64,000 bases of DNA from UBA5109 sp964606735. GTDB taxonomy: Bacteria; Pseudomonadota; Gammaproteobacteria; Pseudomonadales; Pseudohongiellaceae. The stretch is taken from assembly GCA_964606735.1 (NCBI GenBank), contig CAZSHI010000002.1, positions 1 through 64,000 of the forward strand. The letters run 5' to 3'. The position numbers and the translations under genes are program-made. Every line of letters begins with the position of its first letter. Positions within the stretch are counted from its first letter, which is position 1. A model generated the notes under the pieces. That model was not told where the DNA came from. It worked only from the letters and a program-made list of their open reading frames with translations, and did not search any database. Below are positions 35,557 through 45,164 of this stretch, one piece after another.

Positions 35557-38406
35557 CTACTCGTACGCTGACATGGGCAGGCAGGCACAGACCAGATTAC
35601 GGTCTCCGAAAACATTGTCGACGCGGCCTACCGGGGTCCAGTACTTGTTCTCCCGCAAACTTGCAAGCGGGTAAGCTGCCAGTTCCCGCGAATAGGGATG
35701 TGACCAGTCATCGGCACAGACCATATCCGCTGTGTGTGGTGCATTGTGCAGGGGGTTGTCATCTTGAGGGAAAGCTCCGGTACTAACCTGATCAATTTCG
35801 GCACGAATCTGTTTCATTGCCGCACAAAAACGATCCAACTCTGCCAGGGCTTCACTTTCAGTCGGCTCAATCATGAGCGTACCTGGGACCGGAAAGGACA
35901 TGGTTGGCGCATGAAACCCGTAATCAATAAGACGCTTGGCAATATCATCAACGCTAATACCGGCTGTTTCCTGCAAGGGACGAATATCGATAATGCATTC
36001 ATGTGCTACACGATCATTTTCACCGGTATACAGTACCGGAAAGTCATCCTTCAACTGGTCTGCAATATAGTTGGCGTTGAGCATGGCAACTTCGCTGGCA
36101 CGCTTCAGGCCTTCAGCGCCCATCATTTTGATATACATCCAGGAGATTGGCAGAATGCCCGCGCTGCCCCAGGCTGATGAGGCAACTGCGCCAACTGCCG
36201 ACTGCCCCAGTGCCTGGTGTCCAGGTAAAAAAGGTGCCAGATGTTCCGCAACAGCAACTGGGCCAACACCCGGGCCTCCGCCACCATGCGGAATACAGAA
36301 AGTTTTATGCAGATTCAGGTGAGAAACATCTCCGCCAAACTTGCCTGGCTGACACAGGCCAACCATGGCATTGAGATTGGCGCCATCCATATAGACCTGT
36401 CCGCCATGTTCATGCACGATTTCACACAACTCTTTTATGCCTTCCTCGAAGACACCGTGGGTGGATGGGTAGGTCACCATGATGGCGGCAAGTTCTTCGG
36501 CATGCTGGGAAGATTTTTCACGCAGATCATTCAGATCCACATTCCCCATCTCATCGCATTTTACGACCACCACTCGCATACCACAAAGCTGTGCTGAGGC
36601 GGGATTGGTTCCGTGGGCTGAACTGGGAATCAGGCAAATATTACGCTGGGTATCTCCACGGCTTAGGTGCCAGGCTCTGATAGCCAGCAAGCCGGCATAC
36701 TCACCCTGTGACCCGGCATTGGGTTGCAGGGAAACAGCTGCATAGCCTGTAATTTTGCACAGCATATTTTCCAGCTCTTCAATCATCTGTCGGTATCCAC
36801 TCACCTGATCGGCCGGCGCGAAAGGATGAATGTTGGAGAATTCAGGCCAGGTAACGGGGATCATTTCAGAACTCGCATTCAGCTTCATCGTGCAGGAACC
36901 CAGCGGAATCATTGCCCGGTCCAGCGCAATATCCTTGTCTGCCAGCTTGCGCATATAGCGCAGCAGTTCGGTTTCAGAATGGTAGGTATTGAATACCGGG
37001 TGAGACAGCACGGCATCTTCACGCTGCAGGCTTGCAGGAATACCAGTCTGCGCTTCGGCTTCTGCTTCACCGATATCCACTTCTGCGTCACTGAAGAGAC
37101 GCCATAGTTGTTTGACATCTTCGATGCTGCTGCATTCATCCAGGGAGATTCCAAGATGCTTCTCATCGATGATGCGCAGATTGATACCTTGTGACAGGGC
37201 CGCATTATGGATCGCCTGCGTCTCATGTCCGGTCTTCAGAGTCAGCGTATCGAAGAAATGTTTATTGCAAATTTTTACATCCGAATAATGAAGGCCTGCC
37301 GCTAGGACTGCGGTCAGCGCATGTACCCGCTCTGCAATTTTTTTCAGTCCCTGCGGTCCGTGATAGACCGCATACATGCCGGCCATGACTGCCAGGAGAA
37401 CCTGTGCCGTACAGATATTGGAGGTGGCCTTTTCGCGGCGGATATGCTGCTCCCGGGTCTGCAGCGCAAGCCGCAGAGCCGGTTTGCCACGAGTGTCCTG
37501 GGATACACCAATCAAACGACCAGGCAATGATCGTTTGAAACTTTCCCGGGTAGCAATGTAGGCAGCATGCGGACCGCCAAAGCCCAGCGGTACTCCGAAA
37601 CGCTGGGAAGAACCGATCACCACATCGGCCCCCATGCTACCCGGTGCTTTGAGTAGCAAGAGGCTTAACAGATCAGCCGCCATGCATACCAGGGTCCCGG
37701 ACTCATGGGCGCGAGCAATCAGCTCACTGTAATCCTCAATGTCACCATCGGCGCCCGGATACTGAATCAGCATGCCAAAACAGTCCTGTGCCGGCGCTTC
37801 CTCGGGCTTGCCGCTGATGATCTCAATCTCCAGCGGTTCCGCTCGGGTCTGCATCACTGCCAGGGTCTGCGGTAAGCAGTTTTTATCGACAAAAAAGCGC
37901 GTGGATTTAGACTTGCTCATACGCAGGCACAGCAGCATGGCTTCGGCTGCAGCGCTGCCCTCATCGAGTAATGATGCATTGGCAATATCCATGGCGCATA
38001 GATCACTCACCATGGTCTGGAAATTCAATAAGGCCTCCAGCCGGCCCTGCGAAATTTCTGCCTGATAAGGTGTGTAGGCCGTATACCAGGCTGGATTTTC
38101 CAGAATATTGCGCTGAATGACTGTCGGGGTATAGGTGTTGTAATAACCCTGACCAATGTAGGATTTGAACACCCGGTTGTTGGCTGCAATCTCCTGCAGT
38201 TCCTGCAGGGCCTGTACTTCACTGAGGGAAGCGGGCAAATCCAGAGCATCCGGCATCCGAATATTGGCCGGCACCACCGCCTCAATGAATTGCTCTATGT
38301 TGTCATAACCCAGGGCGGACAACATTTTTTGCTGCTCGGTTTCATCGGGGCCAAGGTGACGTGCTATAAAATCCTGCTGACTGTCCAGTTCAGTTAATGG
38401 CTTCAT
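35557..38406 (-). CDS. gcvP: glycine dehydrogenase (decarboxylating), P protein
   Basis: 949 residues, the single-chain form of the P protein. It decarboxylates glycine with PLP and passes the aminomethyl group to lipoyl-GcvH. The PLP lysine is Lys701 in HLNLHKTFCIPHGGGGPG. The N-terminal half has GQGYYNTYTPTVIQRNILENPAWYTAYTPYQAEISQGRLEALLNFQT and the C-terminal half IPLGSCTMKLNASSEM and EYAGLLAIRAWHLSRGD, all as expected. It follows gcvT by 25 bases. There is no gcvH between gcvT and gcvP, unlike in many gammaproteobacteria. Confidence 0.97.
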   Translation of the reverse strand: MKPLTELDSQQDFIARHLGPDETEQQKMLSALGYDNIEQFIEAVVPANIRMPDALDLPASLSEVQALQELQEIAANNRVFKSYIGQGYYNTYTPTVIQRNILENPAWYTAYTPYQAEISQGRLEALLNFQTMVSDLCAMDIANASLLDEGSAAAEAMLLCLRMSKSKSTRFFVDKNCLPQTLAVMQTRAEPLEIEIISGKPEEAPAQDCFGMLIQYPGADGDIEDYSELIARAHESGTLVCMAADLLSLLLLKAPGSMGADVVIGSSQRFGVPLGFGGPHAAYIATRESFKRSLPGRLIGVSQDTRGKPALRLALQTREQHIRREKATSNICTAQVLLAVMAGMYAVYHGPQGLKKIAERVHALTAVLAAGLHYSDVKICNKHFFDTLTLKTGHETQAIHNAALSQGINLRIIDEKHLGISLDECSSIEDVKQLWRLFSDAEVDIGEAEAEAQTGIPASLQREDAVLSHPVFNTYHSETELLRYMRKLADKDIALDRAMIPLGSCTMKLNASSEMIPVTWPEFSNIHPFAPADQVSGYRQMIEELENMLCKITGYAAVSLQPNAGSQGEYAGLLAIRAWHLSRGDTQRNICLIPSSAHGTNPASAQLCGMRVVVVKCDEMGNVDLNDLREKSSQHAEELAAIMVTYPSTHGVFEEGIKELCEIVHEHGGQVYMDGANLNAMVGLCQPGKFGGDVSHLNLHKTFCIPHGGGGPGVGPVAVAEHLAPFLPGHQALGQSAVGAVASSAWGSAGILPISWMYIKMMGAEGLKRASEVAMLNANYIADQLKDDFPVLYTGENDRVAHECIIDIRPLQETAGISVDDIAKRLIDYGFHAPTMSFPVPGTLMIEPTESEALAELDRFCAAMKQIRAEIDQVSTGAFPQDDNPLHNAPHTADMVCADDWSHPYSRELAAYPLASLRENKYWTPVGRVDNVFGDRNLVCACLPMSAYE

Positions 38407-38431
38407 AATGATCTTGATTCTCTTCTACTGC

Positions 38432-39541
38432 TTAAATTCGATAGTAACGCTGTGGCACAAAAGGCATCTTGCAGACTCTGGCAGGAATACTTTTATTACG
38501 GATTTGAGCCTGCAGCAACAGACCGGGTTCGATGTAGTCAGCATTCACATAGGCCATGGAAATCGGGCATTCCAGTGAAGGAGAAAAACCTCCGCTACAG
38601 ACTTCACCAACTTTTTCACCGGCTTGGTTATGCAGGCTGACACCTTCTCTGGCTGCCATTCGCCCTTCCAGCTGCAAGCCGATGCGCTTGCGCTGCACAC
38701 CGTTTTGCATTTGATCCAGTATGATTGAAGCCCCAGGAAAGCCGCCTTCTTTGGTGCCACCCGTTCTTCTGCTGCGAGAAATACTCCAGTTTAACGCTGC
38801 CTCAATAGGGCTGATCTCATCATTCAATTCATGACCATAAAGACAAAGTCCAGCCTCCAGACGCAGTGAATCCCTTGCCCCAAGTCCGATCGCTTTGACT
38901 CTTTCATCCTCTAACAGTAGACGGCCAATGGCCTGAGCATCTTCAGCCGCTACAGAAATTTCAAACCCATCCTCACCCGTATAACCACAACGATTAATGT
39001 AACACCTGACCCCTTCTATTTCGGCTTCGCAACCCTGCATGAAATTCATTTCATCCAGCTTGCTCATATAAGCCGCCAAGACATCCTTGGCTGTCGGCCC
39101 CTGCAAGGCAAGGAGGCCACGCCCTTCCAGATGCTGTATTTCCACCCCGGACAGGGAGTTCTGCAAATGCTGTAAATCCTTGTCTTTGCATGCCGCATTC
39201 ACAACCAGAAAAAATTCATCTTGCGCCAACCGGGTTATCATCAGGTCATCGATGATGCCGCCGGCTTCATTGGTAAACAGGGCATAGCTTTGCTGCCCGA
39301 TGCCCAAGGCATCCACATCGACCGGCACAATACCTTCAAGCTCTTGTGCCGCCTTAGCGCCTCTGATCAGCACCTGCCCCATGTGTGAAACATCAAACAA
39401 GCCAGCCTGGGAACGCGTATGCAAATGCTCCTGCATGATGCCTTGCGGGTAGGAAACCGGCATGGCATAGCTAGCAAAAGGAACCAGCTTGGCCCCTAGC
39501 TCCTGGTGTAATGGGTAAAGTGGGGTGTGTTTCAGATTCAA
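38432..39541 (-). CDS. gcvT: glycine cleavage system aminomethyltransferase, T protein
   Basis: 369 residues from a TTG at 39541; an in-frame stop lies upstream and no ATG fits. TPLYPLH begins at residue 6, one position later than the same block (TPLYEQH) in E. coli GcvT, so the TTG position is right. It transfers the methylene group from aminomethyl-lipoyl GcvH to tetrahydrofolate, releasing ammonia. YPQGIMQEHLHTRSQAGLFDVSHMGQ, CGYTGEDGFEI, LGARDSLRLEAGLCLYGHE and the C-terminal FVPQRYYR are typical. A candidate AGGG ribosome site lies 10 bases upstream, inside an unusual leader (separate entries). Confidence 0.95.
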   Translation of the reverse strand: MNLKHTPLYPLHQELGAKLVPFASYAMPVSYPQGIMQEHLHTRSQAGLFDVSHMGQVLIRGAKAAQELEGIVPVDVDALGIGQQSYALFTNEAGGIIDDLMITRLAQDEFFLVVNAACKDKDLQHLQNSLSGVEIQHLEGRGLLALQGPTAKDVLAAYMSKLDEMNFMQGCEAEIEGVRCYINRCGYTGEDGFEISVAAEDAQAIGRLLLEDERVKAIGLGARDSLRLEAGLCLYGHELNDEISPIEAALNWSISRSRRTGGTKEGGFPGASIILDQMQNGVQRKRIGLQLEGRMAAREGVSLHNQAGEKVGEVCSGGFSPSLECPISMAYVNADYIEPGLLLQAQIRNKSIPARVCKMPFVPQRYYRI

Positions 39542-39566
39542 TGTCTTTATGCCCTGAGAGATTCAC
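39542..39566 (-). promoter_or_regulatory. possible degenerate glycine-riboswitch 3' motif in gcvT leader
   Basis: On the minus strand, immediately before the TTG of gcvT, the sequence begins GTGAATCTCTCAGG and continues with GCATAAAGACA. The first 14 bases are identical, as I recall it, to the 3' P1 segment of the B. subtilis gcvT glycine aptamer, and the AAAGACA end also fits the family. GGGAG at 39627-39631 could pair with CTCTC, giving a 76-base span. However, the core GAAGGNGCAA is missing. This is either a decayed aptamer or chance; moderate to low confidence. Confidence 0.3.
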
Positions 39567-39570
39567 ATTT

Positions 39571-39594
39571 AAAAACGAGCCCGCTTTCAGGCTC
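39571..39594 (-). terminator. intrinsic terminator between M6 protease and gcvT
   Basis: Read on the minus strand, GAGCC-TGAAAGC-GGCTC-type hairpin followed by GTTTTT. It lies 29 bases before the gcvT TTG, so it either ends the M6 protease message or acts as an attenuator for gcvT-gcvP. Confidence 0.75.
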
Positions 39595-39604
39595 ACGAAG
39601 ATGC

Positions 39605-39633
39605 TTTATCAAAATCAGTCCTATCGCTCCCAA
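39605..39633 (-). promoter_or_regulatory. candidate promoter of gcvT-gcvP
   Basis: Minus strand: TTGGGA (-35, 39628-39633), a 17-base spacer, then GATAAA (-10, 39605-39610). Transcription would begin near 39598, just before the terminator hairpin. It overlaps the last codons of the M6 protease gene. Consensus match is 4/6 and 4/6, so it is a prediction only. Confidence 0.35.
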
Positions 39634-42416
39634 GAAAAATACACTTTGACCTTGGCCGCAGCAGGGGCGCTGCTATCAGGTTCTGCCAGCTGAAAACTCA
39701 AACCGCTAGCCGGAATGTTTGCACTACCGAAAGGCAGGTGAGGGTTCATATACGCTTCGCTGTCGCTAAACTGGCCAATGCCCTCATAGGCTTGCGCCTC
39801 ATCAAGTACCAGCGTGCCAGCTTCAATGCGGTAACGTTCCAAACCACTGGCAAAATCATCCAGTGAAAAAGGCGCATCGCCGGAATGGGCATTGCGCAAC
39901 AGACGGTCATATAAACGATAACTCAATCCTTCACGGTTCAACAGAATGTCATACATAGTACCCATGGACTTATAGGCTTCACGGTCTTCACCGGGCAGTA
40001 TTTCATTAGCCAGCGTAAAACCATAGATCAATTGACGTCCCTGCCATTCCAGATTCTCCCCTGCCGGTATCTGGTTGTCGCCACAATAGGCTCGGTCCTG
40101 TTCACTCAGATCCACCGGAATGTAAACGGGGCGTCGCTGAAAACACATGACATCCAAAAATGCCTCTCGCAACATGGGTTGTGCATCTTCGTTGAAATCA
40201 TAAAAACGCCAACCCGCATCATTCATGTAGTATTCACTGGGAACCAGCGGGAATTCAAACTCCTGCGGGTTGGAGTCAACCAGCAGTAAAAAGCCATTAC
40301 CTGGCCCGAACTGTGCCGGCTCATTCTGGCTCCAGAGATAGGAGCCATTGTAGTACCACATCAAAACCCCGGGGCGATAGCTAAAATTCACGGCTTCCAA
40401 CTCACCGTTGTCTGCATTACGGTAAAAACTGAAACCGGGTTCACTTAATGCCGCATCGTAGTTATAGGCCGATGCAAAACTTTCATAGGGATCGCGATAC
40501 TCGAGCAAATAAAAATGCGGAACAGCCAGGTCATGGGAACCGCTGCTCAGGGAAAAGCCTTCCACACGCCAACCCTGAAAGCTGTCCGCCTCGAAGTCAT
40601 CGCTAAAACCGAGGGCATCGATGCGGACATTGTCAATCAGCGCGCCATCTTCAACGGCGGCCATATCGGCAAAATAGTGAAAGCGTATTTCCAGTTCTTC
40701 CTCGCCGGCAAAATCACTTAAATCAAAACGGCCGTGTACCCACTGCGCTATGGAGCAGGGGTCGACCTGTTCTTCGCCGACCAGCGCTTCAGCCGAAGCA
40801 AACTCCTGATCCGGGTTGCAGCCTTCTGTACTTTCAACCCGGCCGTCACCATCGAGGTCACCACTGCGCCCGGTAAAGCCGGGAATCGTGCCGAAACCGT
40901 CATGGCCCCGCTGCGATGCCATCACGCTAAGGCGGTCCCCAGGCTCATCTTTATCCAGCGGCATTAAGCGCTGATAGTTTTCTCCATCAGTTGAAGCCTC
41001 AATATATAGATAATCCCAATCAGCCTCGATGGTGAACCAGGTGTCAAACTCAAGTATGAGCTCTTCCCGGCTGCTGATCTCACTCAAATCGAAGCGTCTG
41101 GATAGATAATTGTTCAAATCGTTGCCCTGGCCGGTATAGGCCGCCTGCTCACCATTGGCTGCCAACAGTGGACCCATACGCAGTTCGCGTATTTTAGGGG
41201 GCAGAATCACCATGGCGGCATCACAAAGCCCGGCCGGGTTAGCCTCATTGTGATCGCCGCTCCAATCATTCATGGTTTTCAGGTAAACCGACTGTACACG
41301 ACTGCCACCTGCCATTGTTGGTTCAATGACACAGGGTTTGGCCCAACCCAGTACCATGCGCGACCAGATACTCAGCTCCTGTGGCAAGGGGCCGGCTGTT
41401 GAACTCATTGCTTCCCAGGAAGCTGTAGAATTATTGGTCTGACGGGCATAAATATCCGGCAGACCGATGGAATGGCCAAATTCATGGATGAAAGTGGATA
41501 TTTCCGTGTATTCAGACTGCATGTTGTAGTCATAAACCCACAGCCCTTCTTTCAGCTCAACGCCGCCCCGGCGGTTTACATAGCCTTCCACTTCCGGGCC
41601 CAGACCATTGTTTTTGGTCAGGGAGAAGCGGTGAGGCCAGATACGTTGGGCGCACTCCTGTTCATCTTCCGTGAGAGCATCGTACAGATCGCCCGGCGCA
41701 TTGCGGGTAAATTTCTGATTGAGATTATACAAGCGCTGACAGGAAGACTGGGCCTTGCCGGCAAACACGATGACAAAGTGGTCAATATAACCGTCACGCT
41801 CGTTATAGACCCCATCCCCGTCATAATCCATGGGGTCCCAGACATCGAAGTCATCCCAGGGAAAATCGGGCTCCTGCTCATAGGCTTTTTGCAGAACATC
41901 TTCCACCAGAATCTCGGCGCGCGAATCATTGCGCCACTGGCCATCGGAGTTTTGCACGGGCCTGCCGTAATAATCTGACGGCTCATCCACGGTGACCATC
42001 GGGAAAATCTCACCACTGACAATGAACTGGCCCTTGGACTGATGGTAATAGTAATGGGTCAGGGTGCCTTCGCGGGGCTGCTGCAGGTTTTCAGAAAACA
42101 GCAGCTCATCGAAGTAGGCCTGATTGAGTGCATCGGCATTCGCCTCGCCCACAAAGCGGTCAAAGCCCTTATTGGCGTAGGACACCGGAATGATCAAGAG
42201 CCGGTGGGGATAATCCGCCGAACTGAACACCGGTGGAATGGCATCGGATTTGATTTGCGGGTTACCCAGCTGATCCAGTTCAAAGTTAGCCAGGTGCTCT
42301 ATCATCTGCAGGCTAGCCTGATCCTGTGCCACAAGCACGCCAGGCAACAGTAACGCGGCACTGGTGATAATGCGGGAAACTCCTGAAATAAAGGCTTTTG
42401 GCGATTTAATAGGCAT
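39621..42416 (-). CDS. secreted M6-type (immune-inhibitor-A-like) metalloprotease
   Basis: 931 residues from the ATG at 42416; a TTG at 42485 heads the longer frame. A signal peptide is visible (basic PIKSPK, core IITSAALLLPGVLVA, cleavage before QDQ). The zinc site is HEFGHSIGLPD (His311, Glu312, His315), as in M6 peptidases. Beta-rich carbohydrate-binding-like or MAM-like domains appear around 430-530 and 560-640, with Asp-rich segments DGDGR and DYDGDGVYNERDGYID that suggest Ca2+ sites. Its 3' end is followed by an intrinsic terminator. Secreted degradation of proteins is the likely role. Confidence 0.88.
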   Translation of the reverse strand: MPIKSPKAFISGVSRIITSAALLLPGVLVAQDQASLQMIEHLANFELDQLGNPQIKSDAIPPVFSSADYPHRLLIIPVSYANKGFDRFVGEANADALNQAYFDELLFSENLQQPREGTLTHYYYHQSKGQFIVSGEIFPMVTVDEPSDYYGRPVQNSDGQWRNDSRAEILVEDVLQKAYEQEPDFPWDDFDVWDPMDYDGDGVYNERDGYIDHFVIVFAGKAQSSCQRLYNLNQKFTRNAPGDLYDALTEDEQECAQRIWPHRFSLTKNNGLGPEVEGYVNRRGGVELKEGLWVYDYNMQSEYTEISTFIHEFGHSIGLPDIYARQTNNSTASWEAMSSTAGPLPQELSIWSRMVLGWAKPCVIEPTMAGGSRVQSVYLKTMNDWSGDHNEANPAGLCDAAMVILPPKIRELRMGPLLAANGEQAAYTGQGNDLNNYLSRRFDLSEISSREELILEFDTWFTIEADWDYLYIEASTDGENYQRLMPLDKDEPGDRLSVMASQRGHDGFGTIPGFTGRSGDLDGDGRVESTEGCNPDQEFASAEALVGEEQVDPCSIAQWVHGRFDLSDFAGEEELEIRFHYFADMAAVEDGALIDNVRIDALGFSDDFEADSFQGWRVEGFSLSSGSHDLAVPHFYLLEYRDPYESFASAYNYDAALSEPGFSFYRNADNGELEAVNFSYRPGVLMWYYNGSYLWSQNEPAQFGPGNGFLLLVDSNPQEFEFPLVPSEYYMNDAGWRFYDFNEDAQPMLREAFLDVMCFQRRPVYIPVDLSEQDRAYCGDNQIPAGENLEWQGRQLIYGFTLANEILPGEDREAYKSMGTMYDILLNREGLSYRLYDRLLRNAHSGDAPFSLDDFASGLERYRIEAGTLVLDEAQAYEGIGQFSDSEAYMNPHLPFGSANIPASGLSFQLAEPDSSAPAAAKVKVYFSWER

Positions 42417-42558
42417 TTGAAAATTCAGGTTTGAACTCGGTTGCGACAAGCCAACAATCTTACTAAAAGCCCCTGCCAGTAACAAACAAAGCTTTCACTT
42501 CTCCATGAAAAGTTAATGGATTTATTCCGCTCTTAATGCCGCCGTCTCAACATTGTGC

Positions 42559-43461
42559 CTAACGCAGATCCTGCTCCTGCATCCATTGCAGAAATCTGTC
42601 CTGCCACAGGCCATTCCAGATTCTGGGCACATCGAAAACCAGTAACTCGGCCGCTTCTCCGGCCTCAATCCAGATTTGTAGCAAAGCAATCAATCCCGCT
42701 GTTACCGGCCCATGTCCGGTTTCTGTGACCATGAAAAGGGGTGGCGTTTCTTCCGGCAAGACCACATCCATCAGGGAGGGGCCAAACAGAGAAGCTACAA
42801 AGTCAGGTGTGAGGCCCGGTTTGTTTTCTATCAGCGCTCCAAGTGCCAGGCCTCCACCGGCGGATGTGCCCAGAAAGCCCACACGGTTTGGATCAATATT
42901 CCATTCCTGCGCATGAGCGCGAATCACTCTCAGTGCTTCCTGCGCATCATCAATCCCCAGTTCCAGCACCCGGCTCAATCCTTCATGATCCGGCATGGGA
43001 TTGGCGTTGCCGTTAACGATTTCCAGTTGTGGCAGCCTGCCGGGGCCAATACTGGGCGGACGTGGCGCATTCGGATCTTCTTGCAATACCCGGTATTTAA
43101 GGAGAAATACGGCAATACCCCGGGCATTGAGAAAGTCGATGATTTCACGGGTTTCCTGCCCAATCGTAAGGAAACGTAAGGCCCCGCCAGGCAGGATGAT
43201 AAGGGCCGTAGCGCTGGATGACTCTGGGTCGGGCAGATAAGCGCTCAACACCGGATTTCGTACATTGTAATAGACCGAAGTGCCAGCATCTGCGTTACGG
43301 ACAAGTTCTTCGAAGACCCAGTCTTCCGAACCCGGCGCCACACCCGGGTAAAGCCGTTGGGTAAACTGCTGCGCCAAAGCTAGCGGACTGCATAGCCCGA
43401 CACAGAATCCCGCACCCAGCAAAAGCTGCAGTAGTGTCTGTAAGAAATTTTTAATAGCCAT
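42559..43461 (-). CDS. secreted alpha/beta hydrolase-like protein, incomplete catalytic triad
   Basis: 300 residues from the ATG at 43461, which has GGAA about 8 bases upstream; the frame opens at 43587. The N-terminal hydrophobic stretch LLQLLLGAGFCVGLCSPLALA is a signal peptide. The fold resembles BD-FAE/acetyl-esterase lipases: TALIILPGGALRFL, GIAVFLLKYRV, then GTSAG with the nucleophile Ser. Where the family has Asp (…HADDD…) the sequence reads ETGHG, and the GGHGFG segment carrying the catalytic His is replaced by FDVPRIWNGLWQDRFLQWM. So Asp and His appear lost. It is first in a minus-strand pair with the M6 protease. Possibly a pseudoenzyme or an esterase with altered residues. Confidence 0.75.
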   Translation of the reverse strand: MAIKNFLQTLLQLLLGAGFCVGLCSPLALAQQFTQRLYPGVAPGSEDWVFEELVRNADAGTSVYYNVRNPVLSAYLPDPESSSATALIILPGGALRFLTIGQETREIIDFLNARGIAVFLLKYRVLQEDPNAPRPPSIGPGRLPQLEIVNGNANPMPDHEGLSRVLELGIDDAQEALRVIRAHAQEWNIDPNRVGFLGTSAGGGLALGALIENKPGLTPDFVASLFGPSLMDVVLPEETPPLFMVTETGHGPVTAGLIALLQIWIEAGEAAELLVFDVPRIWNGLWQDRFLQWMQEQDLR

Positions 43462-43647
43462 TACAGATTCCAATTTTTTATTTTCCCTATGCAAAAAAGA
43501 TTTAATCACAATCGCTTTAATGAATACATTTGCCAAGGTTAAGCTCCCAAAAGCGCCCAGTCTGTTAGCCTGACAGCCTAGAGTCATGGATTTTACGAAA
43601 AATAGGGTTTATCTTTTATCGGGTAATTGAGGTTTAAACTGAACACC

Positions 43648-45162
43648 ATGCGTATTGCCTTGACTTCACCTGCCTGCTGCCTGTGCTTGCTGTACAGCCT
43701 TTGCCTGTGGCCGCTGACGGGCCTGGCCCAGCAGAACCTGCTCTTGCAGCTATACCCTCAGGATGCTGATCTCAGCCTGGCGTCCGCTGATGGCAACACG
43801 GCTGCACTGGATCAATCTGATAACTCGAATCTATCCTCTGTTTCTTTGTATGAGCAATCCATTGAGCTAACCCAACTGCAGCAGGGGCCCTACTCCTTTG
43901 AACTTGCCGAAGAATTACAGGCCCTTGGTGAGCTTTATCAGGAGCTGGGTCAGCACGCTGAGGCCATCACCCAGTTCGAAGCAGCCCAATCGATTCTGCG
44001 TATCAATAATGGCCTGTTTTCTCTGGATCAGGAAAGCCTGCTGAACAACATGGTGCAAAGCCACATAGCCTTGGGCAACACCGAGCAGGCAGCAAATCTG
44101 CAGGAATACCACTATTTCCTGTATCAGAAAAACTATGCCCGGGAAGACCCACAATTTATTGATGCCAGCCTGAATATGGTCGACTGGTATTTACAGAATT
44201 ACCAGCGCGACCCTGAAGACCTTTCAGCATTTACCAGTGACGGCTCTAGGACTCCGCCCTCACTGAACAATAATATTGCCTTATTTGACAGAACCCTGAG
44301 GCGTTTCTATTTTGTGCCGCGTGCAAGTATCAACGGCTTCGACATTGCCATCTCCTGCCTGTATGACTCCTTCTCCTACATGAACTCTAATCCGACCATG
44401 AACATGGAAATCAACCCCAGTTTTATCCGGGCGCATGAAATCTTAGCGTTTATCGGGCCGGAAAATAACTCCCGGCTCAGCCCGCAAATACGTCAGCGGC
44501 TTTTAATGGCTCAGGCAGATCTTGCCTACCAGGCTAAATCACAACTTGAATTTCTCACCCGCCAGGTCTCCCGCAATCCCTTTTCTCCCTTCAATTGCAG
44601 TACCGGTTATTACCAGTCTTTGCGGGGGCAGGAATATGGCAGAGGCCGGGCTGCACTTGAGGCCAATATCGCCATGCTCAATGAGGATCCAGCCAGCACA
44701 CCTGAAGACCTGGCCATAGCCGAATTACAGCTAGCAGATTTTCACCTCGCCTTCGGCTATGCCGATCGTGCCCAAATGCTCTATCTGGAAGTCTATGAAC
44801 GACTACAGACTGAGGGGCTCGACGAGTCAAGCATTGATCGCATCATGAATCCGGCCAGCCCCCTGTTCATCCCGGATTTTGCCGATCAGCCCTATTCTGC
44901 CGGGGCCTGGGGTTATTCGCTGTCCCAGGATATTCCTTATGATGGCTATATCGATGCCCAGGTCACACGCAATGGCCGCGGTGAAATCACCACAATTACC
45001 CTGCAGAGCAGCTCAGGAACCCCGGCGGAGGACACCGTCAACAAGCTGGTCAGACTCTTAAGCTACAGTAGCAGCAGGCCTAGCCTTGAAGAAGGAGCCC
45101 CTCTAGAATTTGAAACGCTGGATTTGCGTTATTACTATACCGAACAAGTCAAACAAGATTGA
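43648..45162 (+). CDS. secreted TPR-like protein with TonB-C-like C-terminal domain, copy 1
   Basis: 504 residues from the ATG at 43648; a TTG at 43627 is an alternative. A signal peptide is clear (core CCLCLLYSLCLWPL, cleavage near LAQ-QN). TPR-like units occupy about 70-170 (ALGELYQELGQHAEAITQFEAAQSILRINNGL) and 340-400. The last 75 residues (YDGYIDAQVTRNGRGEITTITLQSSSG) resemble the TonB C-terminal fold, without a membrane anchor. It is paralogous to the next gene. Periplasmic; function unknown. Confidence 0.75.
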   Translation: MRIALTSPACCLCLLYSLCLWPLTGLAQQNLLLQLYPQDADLSLASADGNTAALDQSDNSNLSSVSLYEQSIELTQLQQGPYSFELAEELQALGELYQELGQHAEAITQFEAAQSILRINNGLFSLDQESLLNNMVQSHIALGNTEQAANLQEYHYFLYQKNYAREDPQFIDASLNMVDWYLQNYQRDPEDLSAFTSDGSRTPPSLNNNIALFDRTLRRFYFVPRASINGFDIAISCLYDSFSYMNSNPTMNMEINPSFIRAHEILAFIGPENNSRLSPQIRQRLLMAQADLAYQAKSQLEFLTRQVSRNPFSPFNCSTGYYQSLRGQEYGRGRAALEANIAMLNEDPASTPEDLAIAELQLADFHLAFGYADRAQMLYLEVYERLQTEGLDESSIDRIMNPASPLFIPDFADQPYSAGAWGYSLSQDIPYDGYIDAQVTRNGRGEITTITLQSSSGTPAEDTVNKLVRLLSYSSSRPSLEEGAPLEFETLDLRYYYTEQVKQD

Positions 45163-45164
45163 CC

